Positions 49,440 to 59,401 of a stretch of 64,000 nt of DNA are shown in pieces. Under the pieces are notes generated by a model. The model made no database searches and was not told where the DNA came from. It saw only the letters and a list, made by a program, of their open reading frames with translations. The DNA comes from Haemonchus contortus (Eukaryota; Nematoda; Chromadorea; Rhabditida; Trichostrongylidae). The position numbers and the translations under genes were made by a program. The DNA lies in the NCBI GenBank assembly GCA_000469685.2, contig LS997566.1, positions 23,637,432 to 23,701,431 on the forward strand, given 5' to 3'. The first letter of the stretch is position 1, and the number at the start of each line of letters is the position of its first letter.

Positions 49440-50029
49440 GTCCAAAAGCTTCACTATAGACGCCGCAACAGTGAAAAGGCGTTTTCGATCGAAAAACGAC
49501 TGATTACGGGTTTTTTCAAATAAAAACTTCATGCTTTATAGAGGAACAGTTTACGCTGAGAATCACTTCTGAGATTCTCAGGATGAAATTGTGATCGCCA
49601 AAATTGTCCGTGGGGCATTGTTGGGTGGAAAAAGGCCAAAAACCGATTTGCCAAAAGCTTATACACCCGAACATGGCTTACAAACGGAGGGAGACGAAGC
49701 GTAAGCTGAACGATAAACTCTGTGATCTAAAATGAAGGTGACGCAACCCAAACTCATTCGCGTCCTTTATTATTACCCAAATTATTATTATTATTTATTA
49801 TTTTCTTCAGTGCTTGAAAAAGAAACTGTGTCGGTTTTCCAGGCAAATGAAAAAATCTCACTTATGATAAATTTCCGAAGCCAACTTTGCGAAACGTTCT
49901 AGCGACATCGATATGTGGAGCGAGAACAGGATAAGCGGTTTTCTCGAAGAAAGTCTGTAGTTTCATCAGCTGACCTTGGAAGCACGTTCCAACAAACAGT
50001 GAAACACTACGAAATTCTACTGCTGAAGA

Positions 50030-50035
50030 TTTATT
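50030..50035 (-). terminator. Polyadenylation signal of left CAP gene
   Basis: AATAAA in sense (TTTATT on plus), 11 bases after the TAA stop at 50046. Confidence 0.6.
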
Positions 50036-50045
50036 GTTGAAATCT

Positions 50046-52292
50046 TTAAGGTGCAATACAGAGTCCTTCATCTTTGCTGCAAGTGCAACCAGCACATTGG
50101 CAGTCCTGGTTAGTTGTGCACGGATCTCCGACTGTATAAATCGGCTCGCCAATGAAGTTTCCGCTAGAAGTCAACATTCAAGGAGAGACTTTTCAAGGAA
50201 AATAATTCAGCATGCCCTTACCCAGGGTTGTATTCGCATGCGACAAGTGTATAAGAATTCCAACAAGTGAAGATTCCACAACCAATGGTGTTGCTTGATT
50301 GCCAGGCCAACTGAAGCGGCAAAATAGGCTTTCTCGTAAGGTCTGTCGAAGATCCTATACCCACCTGAGTGTATTCCTGTATTACATTTTGGTTGAACAC
50401 TTCCATACTGAAAACGTTATCCTGAGGTGCACCATATTGCTGTAATTCGTTGAACCAGGCTTTGACACCCTGAAGCAGATCGGTATCGTTCTGTGGAGAG
50501 AATGCATTAGGACTCGCTATTAACACCTCTGCAGCTGCTTCTGTTTTGTTGATAGCAACGCTTAGTATGTTATGGGTGTTATATCCCCATTGGTTGTTTT
50601 GTTGCTCTGCGTTGTACCCGAACGTGCAAGTTTTTGCCCATTCCACCACATTTGTCTCCACATTGCAATCGTAACTCTATAACAGCTCATTACAAGCAAT
50701 GTGTAATAGAAAAAGTTTTTTGAAATGATGAAAATGAATACGAAAAGAAAACGATTCAAATTTGATGTGAACATGACCATAACAGACTAGTTTTAACATA
50801 ACCGTACCACTTTCATCATTGCAGCTGCTTTTGGAGCGAACCCTCCTGCATTGTTTTGAGCCAGTCCTCTAGCTATGAGGGATCTGGAAAGCTCCAACTA
50901 TCAAACTACTTTCATACACTTTTCGAGTAGGAAACTTGCCGATACTCATTGTGCTTGTCGACAAACATCTTCCTAGCTTCATCTGTCATTCCGTTATTAT
51001 TCTCAGGGCACATTCCACCTGAGAGAGCGTTCTTTGGAACTCGCTAGCTCGAAAGCCGAAAGAACACACTCTTTATCGTTCAAACCTGGATGGTATATTT
51101 TAGGTGTTGTAGTAGGTTTCTCTGTAGTTGGTGGCATGACGGTAGTATATCCTGGAGGAATACAGAGGGCCTCATCTTTACTACAAGTGCAGCCAGTGCA
51201 TTGACAGTCTTCATCAGTTGTGCACGGATCTCCGATGTCGTAAATATAGTGATTGATTCTATTCCCTCTATAATTTGATTTTCGAAAGGAAGTTTGAGAA
51301 AAGGTTCGTTATTGTTATCCTCTCGACTTACGCAGGATTGTACTCGCATGCTACAAGTGTCATGGTTGGGCACCACTCAACTGCGCAGCCGATTTTGTCA
51401 CTAGTTTGCCAGGCCACCTGTAAAGAGCATATTTTCGACTTTAGTCAAATCGTGCACCTATGAATTCTGTGATTACCTGTGTGTAGTGGCCAACACCCCG
51501 ATCGAAAACTTCCATTGTCAGGATATTTTCATCTGGCACACCAAACATCTTTAATTCCCAGTACCAGGCTTGGACGCTCTGGAAGTGTGAAACCATTTCT
51601 GGAGGATACCGAATTGTAATTGAGCTCAAATTTCAACATACTAATTTTGCAGAGTCCGTTTTGCTGTAATTAGTCCCTCCTAGCATCCACAGGTTCTGCC
51701 CCCAATAATTCCTTTGCTCGGGCGGATCATGTTCGAACTTGCACTCTTTTGCATATGCCGCCGTATTTGCCTCAACTTCGCAATCATAACCCTAAAACTC
51801 CGACTCACATGCTTTTGTGCTTTGTTCGATAGATCGCAGAACGCCTAGGGGCTAAGGAAATATCATCAAGTACTAGAAGCTTCACATCGTACCACTTTCA
51901 ACATTCGAGCTGCTTTCGGAGCAAATCCTCCAAGTTTATTCTTGGCCTGTCCTTTGGCAATTATAGATCTGAAAACTTCGTTAAACGTGCGGTCAATGCC
52001 ATCTAATAGACGTTTTGCTCAGACAGTACCAACCGATACTCATTGTGTTTATCTACGAAAATCTGCCTAATCTCATCAGTCATGCCATTGTTAGAATCAG
52101 GGCAGTACGAAGCTGAAAAAATTTCGATTATCAGAAGTTTGAATAATAGGTTTCAAAATAGGACAAATGCTCACCCTCCAGAAATGCTGGCGCCAGGAGC
52201 GTCTAAATGGATATATTTAAAAAACTGTTCACTACTTAAGGCCAATAGTCAATGAAACTTACGAAGCAGGCAATCGAGATAGGTATCAGCAT
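50046..52292 (-). CDS. Two-domain CAP/SCP secreted protein (ASP-1-like)
   Basis: Fourteen exons (mirror of the right copy's) give 450 codons with stop. A signal peptide (MLIPISIACFTLLAPAFLEG) is split over exons 1-2. Domain 1 has NGMTDEIRQIFVDKHNEYR, GGFAPKAARM, YWGQNLWML, GVGHYTQVAW and CEYNPAGN. A Cys-rich hinge (GDPCTTDEDCQCTGCTCSKD) and a Thr/Pro linker follow. Domain 2 has NNGMTDEARKMFVDKHNEYR, GGFAPKAAAMM, WGYNTHNIL, EYTQLAW and CEYNPGGN, then a second Cys-rich tail ending CIAP. Exon sizes repeat between domains (79/79, 76/76, 150/150, 102/105, 86/89 nt), so the gene arose by internal duplication. The canonical cavity residues are partly lost: GENL is GQNL in domain 1, and GHYTQ is QEYTQ in domain 2. 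Such proteins are secreted by parasitic nematodes; the role of this one is unknown. Confidence 0.92.
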
Positions 52293-52333
52293 ACCTTACG
52301 ATGTATGTGAATGTCTATAGCATTGTCATGGTA

Positions 52334-52341
52334 CTTTTATA
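52334..52341 (-). promoter_or_regulatory. TATA box of left CAP gene
   Basis: TATAAAAG on the minus strand, 42 nt before the ATG at 52292, a normal TATA position for a short 5' leader. The same sequence lies in the right arm. Confidence 0.6.
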
Positions 52342-52787
52342 CTCTTTGCCTCTTTCTCTCACACCGTGGGCGTTAGCAGCTGATACAACTTTTACTTTTG
52401 AGTTATTTGAAGTTCACGACCGAGACAATGGCAGCTCTATTAAACTATTGTTTTTGGGCAGTATTTATTTTTGCAGTGATTGGAAGGACAAAGCAGAGAA
52501 ATCAATGTTGCCCAATTTTGTGACGAATATGCATTTCTAGTTTCTGCAAAATCCAGCTCACTTTTCGAAAACAGTAAAAACTAGAGGAGTAAACCAATTC
52601 AAAAATAAGTTTCGGCTGGACCGTTTTCTTGCCTTATTGTCCTACATCCACAAACAACATTATAACAGAAGTCGACCCAATGGGCAGTAACATCTAATTG
52701 ATCACCATCATCACCAAGACAACGGTAACTCTGTAGAAACCCTAGCAAAGTATTTCAGAACGCTCTGCCGTACAGGTTTGTTATGAT

Positions 52788-53086
52788 AAAGTAAGTTAAA
52801 GTTTTTGGCGTTAATCAATCCCGTCTGAGGGATGCGCCCCCGCACTCGACTTCCATTCAGAATCGTAGTGGCGTAATGAGTGCGTATGTGGCCTATACAA
52901 TGACTTGCGGTGGCCAGCCGATGTACAAGTCAGTGCTTTTATCCTCCCAGACGAGTCTGGTTCCAATTAACCGACCCCGGAGGGATGGAAGGCTTGGTTG
53001 GCCTAGGCGTGTATCGATCCGGGATTCGAACCCCTGACCGTGCGTGTGATATAGTGCGCCACTTGCCACTACACCACCTCCGCCCT
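52788..53086 (-). mobile_element. tRNA-derived SINE, left-arm copy
   Basis: This 299-bp copy mirrors 55041-55339. It is flanked by the 13-bp duplication GGTTTGTTATGAT at 52775-52787 and 53087-53099. The A and B boxes are the same as in the right-arm copy. Confidence 0.93.
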
Positions 53087-53099
53087 GGTTTGTTATGAT

Positions 53100-53871
53100 G
53101 GAACCGTTTATTAGGCCGACGTTTCGACTAACTCGTCGTCTTCAAAGACCTGAAAGTAGCTTGGAGCTCTTGGTCTGAGGGCTTACCTGACCAAGCACCC
53201 AAACGCACTAAGCCAGTTCCAACTATTCCCAGATACCCAAACACCGAAACATCCCTGCCAGAAAAACCAACCTTTTGCGGTTTCACCAGCGTTGTCTTCC
53301 CACTCTATTTCGTGAACAACAAGGGAACAATGAGACACCATTGACGGTTGTGAGATAAGAATTGCGCGGTGATCTCAGAGCTCACAAAAAGGAATGAATG
53401 GCAGAAGTTCTCTCGTCATGGCAATGCACTCACTCCGGTTGTTCAGCTTAGGAATTCGCTCGCGGATATACAACGCTTCCAATATCTTTCTAGCACCGAT
53501 CTCGTTCTCGTAGGCTAGGATTTTTCATTTAGTATCAAAATTTTCGCCTTGATGCTTTTCTAATCGATGCCTGCTAAGTGGCGTTAGTAGGCTTCCTCGC
53601 CTTTTACCTGCTAGATGATCTTTAACGCGTGTGCCTAGCATCCCTTCCCGTCTCACAAATATATATTTCGTCACAGGCTGAACACTGAAGTTGGTATACC
53701 GTCCCTCGCTGTGTGCAATCTCCACTCCTTCCGAACGGACAAATAACGCAGTTATCTGTCGCGCATGCACGATCATAGAGTCTGTTGCGGATCAAAAGGC
53801 GTTTGATATTGTCTGCTGGTACATTTATCAAGACAACATCATTAGCCAAATCCACTCGTGCAATGCACTGC
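53100..53871 (-). mobile_element. Penelope-like element 3' part, left arm
   Basis: This is the reverse-complement copy of the GIY-YIG region described at 53872-55027. It includes the same in-frame stop and frameshift, so both copies were already dead when duplicated. It breaks at 53871, the palindrome's inner boundary. Confidence 0.8.
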
Positions 53872-54256
53872 ACTATATCAAGTTCACGAGAGTGGTCCCG
53901 CACGAAGGCTGGCTTCCTTATCTTAACACGCAGATAAACATCTCAAGTGGAAGGTACAATGTGAAATGGTATCGAAAAGGCAGCTCTAAGAACACCTTAC
54001 TCCACTCGAAGTCTGCCCACCCCGAGGCTGTGAAACGTGCAGTTGTTCGAAACTTGTACAGAACAGCTACAGGAGTGTGTACAGGCGAAGTGGAACGAGA
54101 GGAGTCGCGTAAGCTAGCATCTGAGATTGCAAACCTTAATGGCTATGGGACAAAGCAAAGAAAGTCAGGCTCGAAAGAGTACTCGCTGATAAATCATGAG
54201 AATGTAGTGCATCTGCAACTTCCGTTCATATCAGAGAAAGTCAGCGCAGAAGTATG
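53872..54256 (+). other. 385-bp palindrome spacer
   Basis: It is unique sequence between the inverted arms. It is coding in sense with the right-arm Penelope-like fragment (WLPYLNTQINISSGRYNVKW, YRKGSSKNTLLHSKSAHP, VKRAVVRNLYRTATGVC), the thumb/connector after the reverse transcriptase. Confidence 0.85.
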
Positions 54257-55027
54257 GCAGTGCATTGCACGAGTGGATTTGGCTAATGATGTTGTCTTGA
54301 TAAATGTACCAGCAGACAATATCAAACGCCTTTTGATCCGCAACAGACTCTATGATCGTGCATGCGCGACAGATAACTGCGTTATTTGTCCGTTCGGAAG
54401 GAGTGGAGATTGCACACAGCGAGGGACGGTATACCAACTTCAGTGTTCAGCCTGTGACGAAATATATATTTGTGAGACGGGAAGGGATGCTAGGCACACG
54501 CGTTAAAGATCATCTAGCAGGTAAAAGGCGAGGAAGCCTACTAACGCCACTTAGCAGGCATCGATTAGAAAAGCATCAAGGCGAAAATTTTGATACTAAA
54601 TGAAAAATCCTAGCCTACGAGAACGAGATCGGTGCTAGAAAGATATTGGAAGCGTTGTATATCCGCGAGCGAATTCCTAAGCTGAACAACCGGAGTGAGT
54701 GCATTGCCATGACGAGTGAACTTCTGCCATTCATTCCTTTTTGTGAGCTCTGAGATCACCGCGCAATTCTAATCTCACAACCGTCAATGGTGTCTCATTG
54801 TTCCCTTGTTGTTCACGAAATAGAGTGGGAAGACAACGCTGGTGGAACCGCAGAAGGTTGGTTTCTTGGCAGGGATGTTTCGGCGTTTGAGTTTCTGGGA
54901 ATAGTTGGAACTGGCTTAGTGCGTTTGGGTGCTTGGTCAGGTAAGCCCTCAGACCAAGAGCTCCAAGCTACTTTCAGGTCTTTGAAGACGACGAGTTAGT
55001 CGAAACGTCGGCCTAATAAACGGTTCC
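53872..55027 (+). mobile_element. Penelope-like retroelement fragment (GIY-YIG end)
   Basis: The end of a Penelope-type reverse transcriptase (PYLNTQI...YRKGSS...LHSKSAHP) is followed by a Cys-containing GIY-YIG endonuclease region. Visible are CATDNCVICPFGRSGDC, VYQLQCSACDEIYICETGR, then in a shifted frame RVKDHLAGKRRG, and after an in-frame TGA ILAYENEIGARKILEALYIR and ERIPKLNNRSEC. The coding end is at about 54752. The upstream polymerase core is absent because the palindrome axis cuts it. The 3' flank ends GACGACGAGTTAGTCGAAAC then GTCGGCCTAATAAACGG, directly next to the SINE. The same sequence downstream of 54257 is in the left arm. Confidence 0.8.
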
Positions 55028-55040
55028 ATCATAACAAACC

Positions 55041-55339
55041 AGGGCGGAGGTGGTGTAGTGGCAAGTGGCGCACTATATCACACGCACGGTCAGGGGTTCG
55101 AATCCCGGATCGATGCCCGCCTAGGCCAACCAAGCCTTCCATCCCTCCGGGGTCGGTTAATTGGAACCAGACTCGTCTGGGAGGATAAAAGCACTGACTT
55201 GTACATCGGCTGGCCACCGCAAGTCATTGTATAGGCCACATACGCACTCATTACGCCACTACGATTCTGAATGGAAGTCGAGTGCGGGGGCGCATCCCTC
55301 AGACGGGATTGATTAACGCCAAAAACTTTAACTTACTTT
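55041..55339 (+). mobile_element. tRNA-derived SINE, best-preserved copy
   Basis: It starts AGGGCGGAGGTGGTGTAGTG (A box GGTGTAGTGGCAAGTGG) and has the B box GGGGTTCGAATCCC at about 55094-55107, both RNA polymerase III internal promoter elements of a tRNA. A non-tRNA body follows (GGCCAACCAAGCCTTCCATC... GATGTACAAG in antisense), with the tail GGGATTGATTAACGCCAAAA. The exact 13-bp target duplication ATCATAACAAACC lies at 55028-55040 and 55340-55352. Length is 299 bp. Confidence 0.95.
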
Positions 55340-55785
55340 ATCATAACAAACCTGTACGGCAGAGCGTTCTGAAATACTTTGCTAGGGTTTCTACAGAGTT
55401 ACCGTTGTCTTGGTGATGATGGTGATCAATTAGATGTTACTGCCCATTGGGTCGACTTCTGTTATAATGTTGTTTGTGGATGTAGGACAATAAGGCAAGA
55501 AAACGGTCCAGCCGAAACTTATTTTTGAATTGGTTTACTCCTCTAGTTTTTACTGTTTTCGAAAAGTGAGCTGGATTTTGCAGAAACTAGAAATGCATAT
55601 TCGTCACAAAATTGGGCAACATTGATTTCTCTGCTTTGTCCTTCCAATCACTGCAAAAATAAATACTGCCCAAAAACAATAGTTTAATAGAGCTGCCATT
55701 GTCTCTGTCGTGAACTTCAAATAACTCAAAAGTAAAAGTTGTATCAGCTGCTAACGCCCACGGTGTGAGAGAAAGAGGCAAAGAG

Positions 55786-55793
55786 TATAAAAG
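55786..55793 (+). promoter_or_regulatory. TATA box of right CAP copy
   Basis: TATAAAAG, 42 nt before the ATG at 55835, identical to the left copy. Confidence 0.6.
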
Positions 55794-55834
55794 TACCATG
55801 ACAATGCTATAGACATTCACATACATCGTAAGGT

Positions 55835-58264
55835 ATGCTGATACCTATCTCGATTGCCTGCTTCGTAAGTTTCATTGACTATTGGCCTTAAGTAGTGAAC
55901 AGTTTTTTAAATATATCCATTTAGACGCTCCTGGCGCCAGCATTTCTGGAGGGTGAGCATTTGTCCTATTTTGAAACCTATTATTCAAACTTCTGATAAT
56001 CGAAATTTTTTCAGCTTCGTACTGCCCTGATTCTAACAATGGCATGACTGATGAGATTAGGCAGATTTTCGTAGATAAACACAATGAGTATCGGTTGGTA
56101 CTGTCTGAGCAAAACGTCTATTAGATGGCATTGACCGCACGTTTAACGAAGTTTTCAGATCTATAATTGCCAAAGGACAGGCCAAGAATAAACTTGGAGG
56201 ATTTGCTCCGAAAGCAGCTCGAATGTTGAAAGTGGTACGATGTGAAGCTTCTAGTACTTGATGATATTTCCTTAGCCCCTAGGCGTTCTGCGATCTATCG
56301 AACAAAGCACAAAAGCATGTGAGTCGGAGTTTTAGGGTTATGATTGCGAAGTTGAGGCAAATACGGCGGCATATGCAAAAGAGTGCAAGTTCGAACATGA
56401 TCCGCCCGAGCAAAGGAATTATTGGGGGCAGAACCTGTGGATGCTAGGAGGGACTAATTACAGCAAAACGGACTCTGCAAAATTAGTATGTTGAAATTTG
56501 AGCTCAATTACAATTCGGTATCCTCCAGAAATGGTTTCACACTTCCAGAGCGTCCAAGCCTGGTACTGGGAATTAAAGATGTTTGGTGTGCCAGATGAAA
56601 ATATCCTGACAATGGAAGTTTTCGATCGGGGTGTTGGCCACTACACACAGGTAATCACAGAATTCATAGGTGCACGATTTGACTAAAGTCGAAAATATGC
56701 TCTTTACAGGTGGCCTGGCAAACTAGTGACAAAATCGGCTGCGCAGTTGAGTGGTGCCCAACCATGACACTTGTAGCATGCGAGTACAATCCTGCGTAAG
56801 TCGAGAGGATAACAATAACGAACCTTTTCTCAAACTTCCTTTCGAAAATCAAATTATAGAGGGAATAGAATCAATCACTATATTTACGACATCGGAGATC
56901 CGTGCACAACTGATGAAGACTGTCAATGCACTGGCTGCACTTGTAGTAAAGATGAGGCCCTCTGTATTCCTCCAGGATATACTACCGTCATGCCACCAAC
57001 TACAGAGAAACCTACTACAACACCTAAAATATACCATCCAGGTTTGAACGATAAAGAGTGTGTTCTTTCGGCTTTCGAGCTAGCGAGTTCCAAAGAACGC
57101 TCTCTCAGGTGGAATGTGCCCTGAGAATAATAACGGAATGACAGATGAAGCTAGGAAGATGTTTGTCGACAAGCACAATGAGTATCGGCAAGTTTCCTAC
57201 TCGAAAAGTGTATGAAAGTAGTTTGATAGTTGGAGCTTTCCAGATCCCTCATAGCTAGAGGACTGGCTCAAAACAATGCAGGAGGGTTCGCTCCAAAAGC
57301 AGCTGCAATGATGAAAGTGGTACGGTTATGTTAAAACTAGTCTGTTATGGTCATGTTCACATCAAATTTGAATCGTTTTCTTTTCGTATTCATTTTCATC
57401 ATTTCAAAAAACTTTTTCTATTACACATTGCTTGTAATGAGCTGTTATAGAGTTACGATTGCAATGTGGAGACAAATGTGGTGGAATGGGCAAAAACTTG
57501 CACGTTCGGGTACAACGCAGAGCAACAAAACAACCAATGGGGATATAACACCCATAACATACTAAGCGTTGCTATCAACAAAACAGAAGCAGCTGCAGAG
57601 GTGTTAATAGCGAGTCCTAATGCATTCTCTCCACAGAACGATACCGATCTGCTTCAGGGTGTCAAAGCCTGGTTCAACGAATTACAGCAATATGGTGCAC
57701 CTCAGGATAACGTTTTCAGTATGGAAGTGTTCAACCAAAATGTAATACAGGAATACACTCAGGTGGGTATAGGATCTTCGACAGACCTTACGAGAAAGCC
57801 TATTTTGCCGCTTCAGTTGGCCTGGCAATCAAGCAACACCATTGGTTGTGGAATCTTCACTTGTTGGAATTCTTATACACTTGTCGCATGCGAATACAAC
57901 CCTGGGTAAGGGCATGCTGAATTATTTTCCTTGAAAAGTCTCTCCTTGAATGTTGACTTCTAGCGGAAACTTCATTGGCGAGCCGATTTATACAGTCGGA
58001 GATCCGTGCACAACTAACCAGGACTGCCATGTGCTGGTTGCACTTGCAGCAAAGATGAAGGACTCTGTATTGCACCTTAAAGATTTCAACAATAAATCTT
58101 CAGCAGTAGAATTTCGTAGTGTTTCACTGTTTGTTGGAACGTGCTTCCAAGGTCAGCTGATGAAACTACAGACTTTCTTCGAGAAAACCGCTTATCCTGT
58201 TCTCGCTCCACATATCGATGTCGCTAGAACGTTTCGCAAAGTTGGCTTCGGAAATTTATCATAA
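55835..58264 (+). pseudogene. Two-domain CAP gene, frameshifted last exon
   Basis: It has the same gene as the left arm, inverted. Exons are 55835-55864, 55925-55952, 56015-56093, 56159-56234, 56336-56485, 56549-56650, 56710-56795, 56860-57041, 57109-57187, 57244-57319, 57451-57600, 57658-57762, 57817-57905 and from 57964. All splice sites match the left copy, including a GC donor at 57188 (CG|GCAAGT). In the last exon the left copy reads GACTGCCAATGTGC and this one GACTGCCATGTGC. The missing A shifts the frame, destroys the C-terminal Cys-rich tail and adds about 75 unrelated residues up to 58264, past the former stop. Only the extreme C-terminus differs, so it may still be expressed; 'pseudogene' is a cautious label. 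Confidence 0.85.
58092..58097 (+). terminator. Polyadenylation signal, right CAP copy
   Basis: AATAAA. In this copy it lies inside the frameshifted reading frame. Confidence 0.55.
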
Positions 58265-58699
58265 GTGAGATTTTTTCATTTGCCTGGAAAACCGACACAG
58301 TTTCTTTTTCAAGCACTGAAGAAAATAATAAATAATAATAATAATTTGGGTAATAATAAAGGACGCGAATGAGTTTGGGTTGCGTCACCTTCATTTTAGA
58401 TCACAGAGTTTATCGTTCAGCTTACGCTTCGTCTCCCTCCGTTTGTAAGCCATGTTCGGGTGTATAAGCTTTTGGCAAATCGGTTTTTGGCCTTTTTCCA
58501 CCCAACAATGCCCCACGGACAATTTTGGCGATCACAATTTCATCCTGAGAATCTCAGAGGTCATTCTCAGCGTAAACTGTTCCTTTATAAAGCATGAAGT
58601 TTTTATTTGAAAAAAACCGTAATCAGTCGTTTTTCGATCGAAAACGCCTTTTCACGGTTGCGACGTTTATAGTGAAGCTTTTGGACGCCGACGTATACT

Positions 58700-59200
58700 A
58701 CCCTACGTGAAAGGAACCCATACGAATAAAAAACTAAATCTCGTATGACCACCTATTTCACCACTTCTCTGAAACCTCATGATTGATCCACATGAAAGGA
58801 AGATATTCGGCGAGCCATTTGTACTCCTCGTCACTGTCGACAGATTCCACCCCATAAACTCACAAATAGGAACAGAAGGATTTTTTAAAATTTTTCGTTT
58901 CTCAAACAAGCTAGACCTCTATTCCGCATTTGGAAAACCAGATTTACGATGGCTCAGTCCCGTCTGACCTTTGCAACAATAGCGGCATCTGTCAGCCATT
59001 GCTTTCGACTGTTGCGGTCTATTTCAATATGCAATTGTCCATCAGGTTACTGCCAACCTCAGCGCAAATGAGGTGGCTTCTGGAATGGCGAACTGTGGTG
59101 AATGCTGTCGGTCTCTATGATCAACTGGGACGGTCCTCCACTCTGTTCTTTCTATTTCGTTTTGTAGGTTCTGCTATGAAGTTCGATAGGCATCCTTCAC
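58700..59200 (+). other. Possible EGF-like relic
   Basis: Past the palindrome, PSDLCNNSGICQPLLSTVA followed in another frame by CNCPSGYCQPQRK has the Cys/Gly pattern of half an EGF repeat. Upstream lies FHPINSQIGTEGFF. Frames do not join without a shift and no exon structure was found. Confidence 0.2.
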
Positions 59201-59401
59201 GAACATCGATGGTTTTCTTATACAGTGCGTTTCATAATTATAAGGTCACCCTCGATTTTCGCGATTCTGGAGAAAGCAGCCGGAATGGATTTTTGGCAAA
59301 CACTGGAAGATTCCTCATCACAATGTACCTCCGTACTCATATTTTGGTCGCAATATCCTTCTCAAATTTTTTATGAATTTTCTAAAGATAGCGTCTGCTT
59401 C

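Larger units (their letters stand above)
49440..53871. repeat. Left arm of ~4.4-kb palindrome
   Basis: The arm is the reverse complement of 54257-58690. Matching positions add to 108127 over most of the length, shifting by one at single-base indels. Inside lie a CAP gene, a SINE and the GIY-YIG end of a Penelope-like element. Identity is near complete in the inner 4 kb and drops in the outermost ~130 bp; similarity ends at GACGCCGACGT. The inner end is GCAATGCACTGC at 53860-53871. Confidence 0.95.
54257..58690. repeat. Right arm of ~4.4-kb palindrome
   Basis: It is the inverted counterpart of 49440-53871 (see there). It carries the plus-strand CAP copy. The outer boundary is at about 58690, after GACGCCGACGT, where it runs into unrelated sequence. 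Confidence 0.95.

Noticed and set aside
52301..52540. 79-codon frame starting MYVNVYSIVMVLLYSLPLSL, present in both arms
   Set aside because: It is antisense to the promoter and first exon of the CAP gene. The apparent hydrophobic start is the complement of the TATA region, and duplication alone explains its two copies.
53691..54506. Single 271-codon plus-strand open frame across the palindrome centre
   Set aside because: The first 60 codons are the antisense of the left-arm GIY-YIG region, joined by chance to the sense spacer and right arm. Only the part from 53872 onwards is real coding relic.
11232..55107. tRNA genes at the SINE A/B boxes
   Set aside because: The heads keep the polymerase III promoter boxes but do not fold into a complete cloverleaf with matching acceptor stem, and each is joined to a common non-tRNA body.
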